Shown here in pieces: positions 60,727 through 64,000 of a DNA stretch of 64,000 bases. The stretch is from Maritimibacter sp001626765. Lineage in GTDB: Bacteria > Pseudomonadota > Alphaproteobacteria > Rhodobacterales > Rhodobacteraceae. Position numbers and translations under genes: made by a program. Under the pieces are notes generated by a model. It searched no databases, was not told where the DNA came from, and saw nothing but the letters and a program-made list of their open reading frames with translations. The number at the start of each line of letters is the position of its first letter. Position 1 is the first letter of the stretch. Location: NCBI RefSeq assembly GCF_937129605.1, contig NZ_CAKZNN010000009.1; one strand, written 5' to 3'.

Positions 60727-62192
60727 TGGGCCGGACCCTGCCCACCGTTCTGCTGATCGACGACGAACCCCATTCGCTCAACTCCATGCGGATGGCGCTC
60801 GAGGACGACTTCGACTGCCTTCTCGCGAGCAATGCCGCCGAGGCGCGGCAGATGATGGCGGACAACTACGTTCAGGTGATCCTCTGCGACCAACGGATGC
60901 CGGGCGGCACCGGGGTCGAGTTCCTGTCCGAGGTGCGCGAGCAATGGCCGGAAACCGTGCGCATCATCATCACGGGATACACTGAACCCAATGACATGAT
61001 CGCGGCGATCAACGAGGCCGGCATCTACCAGTTCGTGACGAAACCCTGGCACCCCGAGCAACTGCTCATGGTCGCGCGGGGGGCGGCAAAGCTGTTTCAA
61101 CTCACCCGCGACCATGATCGGATGACGCTCGAAGCGCGGTATCTGCAGAACACGGCGGAAACCAAGCTCGAGAAGCAACGCGCGGCGCTGCGCGAGGGGC
61201 TGGGGTTCGAGAACGTGCTGCGCGCGCCCAATTCGCCCATCAACCACGTGATCGACATGGCGCGGCAATACGCGAGCTTTGACGTCCCTGCCCTTCTGGT
61301 GGGCGAACCCGGCGTGGGCAAGGTCCAGATCGCGCGGGCGATGCATTACACCTCGCTCCGGTCCGAGCGTCCGTTCTTTGAACTGAACTGCGCCGGCCTG
61401 TCGGATCAGATGATACAGGCGGAACTCTTCGGCGCGAAACGCGGCGCGTTGCCGGGGCTCAACTCCAACAAGATCGGGCTCTTGCAGAAAACTGACCGGG
61501 GCACCCTGTTTCTCAATGGCGTCGACACGCTGTCGCCCAAGCTCCAGATCGAGTTGCTGCGCGTCGTCCAAGAGGGCGCGTTCCAGCCCATCGGCGGGCA
61601 CGAGACGCTGACCACCAACACCCGGCTGCTGTCCGGGAGCCACGTCGACCTGCGCGCCGCCGTCGCTGACGGCAAGTTCCGCCCGGACCTCTACTATGCG
61701 CTCTCGACCGCCGAGATCCTCGTGCCGCCGCTGCGCGCCCGGCCCGGCGACATCGCGGTCATGGCGCAGCACATCCTTTTCGACGTGGCGCAGGAGCATG
61801 GCAAGACCGTGCACGGCATCTCGGAACCGGCGCTCGAATTTCTGGAAAATTACGACTGGCCCGGCAACACGCGGGAGCTTGAGAACGAGGTCACGCGGAT
61901 GATGATTTTTGCGCAGGACCGCGTGCTGGGGCCGGAGCTTATCTCGCGCCACATCCTGCAGGCCGATCCATCGAACGAGGGCGCGGATCGCCGCGCGGAC
62001 CAAGTGCTGACCGGCGACGGCAGCCTCAAGGACCGCGTCGAGCTTATCGAAATGCGCATCCTGCGCGAAACGTTGACTCGGCTCAGATGGAACAAGAGTC
62101 GCGCGGCCGCCGAACTGGGCCTGTCCCGCGTCGGCCTGAGGGCGAAACTCGACCGCTACGGCATCACCCAACCACAACGACAGGAGCACTGA
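60726..62192 (+). CDS. hupR: Hydrogenase response regulator HupR (NtrC family)
   Basis: A 488-aa regulator. Receiver domain (~5-125) has phospho-acceptor D55 in 'VQVILCDQRMPGGTGVEFLSEV' and 'TKPWHPEQLL'. An AAA+ domain (~170-400) follows, with P-loop region 'LVGEPGVGKVQIARAMHYTS', degenerate relative to GExGTGKE. 'LFGAKRGALPGLNSNKIGLL' replaces the sigma-54 contact motif GAFTGA. A C-terminal Fis-type helix-turn-helix is 'RWNKSRAAAELGLSRVGLRAKLDRYGI'. Loss of GAFTGA agrees with R. capsulatus HupR, which acts without sigma-54 and in its unphosphorylated form. The sensor hupT is not in the window. Confidence 0.93.
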   Translation: MGRTLPTVLLIDDEPHSLNSMRMALEDDFDCLLASNAAEARQMMADNYVQVILCDQRMPGGTGVEFLSEVREQWPETVRIIITGYTEPNDMIAAINEAGIYQFVTKPWHPEQLLMVARGAAKLFQLTRDHDRMTLEARYLQNTAETKLEKQRAALREGLGFENVLRAPNSPINHVIDMARQYASFDVPALLVGEPGVGKVQIARAMHYTSLRSERPFFELNCAGLSDQMIQAELFGAKRGALPGLNSNKIGLLQKTDRGTLFLNGVDTLSPKLQIELLRVVQEGAFQPIGGHETLTTNTRLLSGSHVDLRAAVADGKFRPDLYYALSTAEILVPPLRARPGDIAVMAQHILFDVAQEHGKTVHGISEPALEFLENYDWPGNTRELENEVTRMMIFAQDRVLGPELISRHILQADPSNEGADRRADQVLTGDGSLKDRVELIEMRILRETLTRLRWNKSRAAAELGLSRVGLRAKLDRYGITQPQRQEH

Positions 62193-62194
62193 CC

Positions 62195-62491
62195 ATGTGT
62201 CTCGGTATCCCCGGCCAGATCGTCGAAATCACCGACGCCAATCGCATGATGGCCATGGCGGATGTGTCCGGTGTCCGGCGCGAGGTGTCGCTTGCCCCGG
62301 TTATGCCTACCTCCGGCGACCTGACCGAGGTGATCGGAGAATGGGCGCTCATCCACGTGGGCTTTGCCATGGCGATCATCGACGCGGACGAGGCAGCGGA
62401 AACGCTCGCGGCCCTGCGCGGGCTGGGCGAGGCACAGGAAACGCTCGAAGCGATGGCCGAAGGCGCCAAGGCGCTGGGGGAACGCGCATGA
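62195..62491 (+). CDS. hypC: Hydrogenase maturation chaperone HypC
   Basis: A 98-aa HypC. Start 'MCLGIPGQIVEITDANRMMAMADVSGVRREVSLAPVM' with the essential Cys2, then 'GEWALIHVGFAMAIIDADEAAETLAALRGL'. It carries the Fe ligand unit with HypD. ATG 62195 follows CAGGAGCACTGACC, two bases after hupR; a longer open frame lacks the conserved start. It overlaps hypD by four bases. Confidence 0.95.
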   Translation: MCLGIPGQIVEITDANRMMAMADVSGVRREVSLAPVMPTSGDLTEVIGEWALIHVGFAMAIIDADEAAETLAALRGLGEAQETLEAMAEGAKALGERA

Positions 62492-63633
62492 GATACGTTC
62501 AGGAGTTTCGCGACCCCACGACCGCCAAGGTGCTGTTGGCCGAGATTGCCCGCGTGGCCGACCAGATCGGCGCGACACCCGAGAAGCCTGTCCACATCAT
62601 GGAAATCTGCGGCGGCCACACCCATGCGATCTTTCGCTACGGTCTCGACCGCCTGACCCATCCGGGGATCGAATTCATCCACGGCCCCGGCTGCCCGGTC
62701 TGCGTGCTCCCCATGGCGCGCGTTGACGAATGTGTCGAATTGGCCCAGCAGCCCGGCGTGATCTTTTGCACCTTCGGCGACGCCATGCGCGTACCGGGGA
62801 CGAAGAAATCGCTGATGCAAGCCAAGGCCGACGGCTGCGACATTCGCATGGTTTACTCGCCCCTTGATGCGCTGGAACTGGCGCGGCGCAATCCCAATCG
62901 CGAGGTGATCTTCTTCGGCCTCGGGTTCGAGACGACGACGCCCTCCACCGCGCTCACGATCCAGCAGGCGGCGCGCGAGGGGCTCACGAATTTCACCGTG
63001 TTCTGCAACCACATCACCGTGCCACCGCCGATCAAGGCGCTCTTGGATGACCCGCACATGGTGCTCGACGGCTTTGTCGGGCCGGGCCATGTCTCCATGG
63101 TCATCGGCATCCACCCCTATGACTTCATCGCGCGCGATTACGGCAAGCCCATCGTGGTCGCAGGATTCGAGCCGCTTGATCTGCTCCAGTCCGTCCTGAT
63201 GGTCCTGATTCAGATCCGCGATGGCCGGGCCGAGGTCGAAAACCAGTATTCCCGGATCGTGCCGGAACACGGCAACCCCGTCTCCATCGCCGCAATAGAG
63301 GACGTCTACGAAAAGCGCCCCTCCTTCGCATGGCGGGGCTTGGGCGAAATCGACGAATCCGGCCTGCAGATCCAGGCGAAATACGCGGCCTTCGACGCAG
63401 AAGCGAAATTCGGCATCGGCTACGGCGCGGAAGTGGCGCGCGAGGTCGAAGAACCCGATGGCTGCGCCTGCTCCCAAGTCATGACGGGCCGGATCAAGCC
63501 CATCGCCTGCCCGCAATTCGGGCAGTGTTGCACGCCAGAAATGCCGCTGGGCGCGCTCATGGTGTCGTCCGAGGGCGCTTGTGCGGCCTACTACCAGTAC
63601 GGCGGCGGTCGCCCGCTGGAGGCTGCGGAATGA
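62488..63633 (+). CDS. hypD: Hydrogenase maturation protein HypD
   Basis: A 381-aa Fe-S scaffold for Fe(CN)2CO assembly. Motifs: 'IMEICGGHTHAIFRYGLD', 'EFIHGPGCPVCVLPMARVD', 'FFGLGFETTTPSTALTIQ', 'FCNHITVPPPIKALL' and 'GFVGPGHVSMVIG'. The C-terminal [4Fe-4S] ligands are in 'CACSQVMTGRIKPIACPQFGQCCTPEMPLGALMVSSEGACAAYYQYG'. Full length. It overlaps hypC and hypE by four bases. Confidence 0.95.
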   Translation: MRYVQEFRDPTTAKVLLAEIARVADQIGATPEKPVHIMEICGGHTHAIFRYGLDRLTHPGIEFIHGPGCPVCVLPMARVDECVELAQQPGVIFCTFGDAMRVPGTKKSLMQAKADGCDIRMVYSPLDALELARRNPNREVIFFGLGFETTTPSTALTIQQAAREGLTNFTVFCNHITVPPPIKALLDDPHMVLDGFVGPGHVSMVIGIHPYDFIARDYGKPIVVAGFEPLDLLQSVLMVLIQIRDGRAEVENQYSRIVPEHGNPVSIAAIEDVYEKRPSFAWRGLGEIDESGLQIQAKYAAFDAEAKFGIGYGAEVAREVEEPDGCACSQVMTGRIKPIACPQFGQCCTPEMPLGALMVSSEGACAAYYQYGGGRPLEAAE

Positions 63634-64000
63634 AGGACACGGCGAGCGTTCAGAAACCGGCCCGCAAGCCCCTGCGCGACACCTGCGTCACCATCGCCCA
63701 TGGCGGCGGCGGCAAGGCGATGCGCGACCTGATCGAAAGCGTCTTTACTGACGTCTTCCAACCCGACGCGATGGAGGATCAGGCGCGGCTCACCTCGGAG
63801 GCGCTGGCCACCCCCGGCGCGCGCCTCGCCATGACCACGGACAGCTTCGTCGTCACGCCCGTCGAGTTTCCCGGCGGCGACATCGGCAAGCTCGCGATCT
63901 GCGGCACGGTCAACGACCTCGCCGTCGGCGGCGCAAGTCCACTCTGGCTTTCGGCGGCCTTCATCATCGAGGAGGGAACCGAGATCGCGCTCCTGCGCCG
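63630..64000 (+). CDS. hypE: Hydrogenase maturation protein HypE, N-terminal part
   Basis: The first ~123 residues of HypE, cut by the window edge. 'VTIAHGGGGKAMRDLIESVF' (ATP-binding start) is followed by 'ARLAMTTDSFVVTPVEFPGGDIGKLAICGTVNDLAVGGASPLWLSAAFIIEEG', the AIR-synthase-like fold. It dehydrates the carbamoylated C-terminal Cys to thiocyanate for CN ligands. The C-terminal 'PRIC'-type end lies outside. It overlaps hypD by four bases. Confidence 0.95.
   Translation, partial: MKDTASVQKPARKPLRDTCVTIAHGGGGKAMRDLIESVFTDVFQPDAMEDQARLTSEALATPGARLAMTTDSFVVTPVEFPGGDIGKLAICGTVNDLAVGGASPLWLSAAFIIEEGTEIALLR

Overview
The window is GC-rich alphaproteobacterial chromosome. Gene content and order point to the Rhodobacterales (roseobacter/Rhodobacter group): a ChoXWV-BetICBA choline locus, a ScfR/PccR-type propionyl-CoA regulator beside pccB/pccA/methylmalonyl-CoA mutase, a probable Iron-Rhodo-box, and a hup/hyp hydrogenase cluster in the gene order I recall for Rhodobacter capsulatus. 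I found no rRNA, tRNA, CRISPR array, insertion sequence or phage gene. Species cannot be named from the sequence alone.

Layout. 1-1.35 kb: start of a PaaI-type thioesterase (minus) divergent from a 10-TM ArsP_2-like metal exporter. 1.45-9.5 kb: two paralogous MerR regulators and a fatty-acid beta-oxidation block (DmdC/FadE-type acyl-CoA dehydrogenase, three small proteins, a GST-like protein, thiolase, FadB-type multifunctional protein). 9.6-21.1 kb: housekeeping and transport (guanine deaminase, MgtE, 5-formyl-THF cyclo-ligase, YmdB-type phosphoesterase, two SLC13/TrkA-C transporters, Lrp/LysE pair, a TPR/glycosyltransferase-like protein, YebC). 21.1-22.1 kb: a leftward three-gene hemP operon with an iron-box-like operator. 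22.1-32.4 kb: EamA exporter, choline ABC importer (choXWV, minus) and divergent betI-betC-betB-betA plus a hemerythrin-like gene. 32.4-36.1 kb: a YdcH/DUF465 gene behind an FNR/Dnr-type box, a CoxG-like protein, a membrane-anchored hydrolase and the PccR-type regulator. 36.1-46.9 kb: Bcr/CflA efflux pump and the propionyl-CoA to succinyl-CoA genes (pccB, pccA, methylmalonyl-CoA mutase) interleaved with uncharacterised genes. 46.9-49.2 kb: DUF1194 protein and a dicarboxylate/glutamate:cation symporter.

49.5 kb to the right edge: an uptake [NiFe]-hydrogenase locus. It holds hupS, hupL, an unannotated 59-aa HPGH protein and hupC, then two minus-strand genes that interrupt the cluster, then hupD-F-G-H-J-K, hypA, hypB, hupR, hypC, hypD and a truncated hypE. 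HupS carries the six-cysteine pattern of oxygen-tolerant group 1d enzymes. HupJ carries an N-terminal rubredoxin domain. hupTUV and hypF are not in the window.

How it fits together: choline and choline sulfate are imported and oxidised to glycine betaine. Propionyl-CoA, from odd-chain or branched substrates or from DMSP (inference), is carboxylated and isomerised into the TCA cycle. Fatty acyl-CoAs go through beta-oxidation. The hydrogenase can feed electrons from H2 into the quinone pool. Several intergenic spaces carry a family of hairpin-forming repeats (5.3, 9.6, 13.0, 17.0, and a fragment at 28.7 kb).
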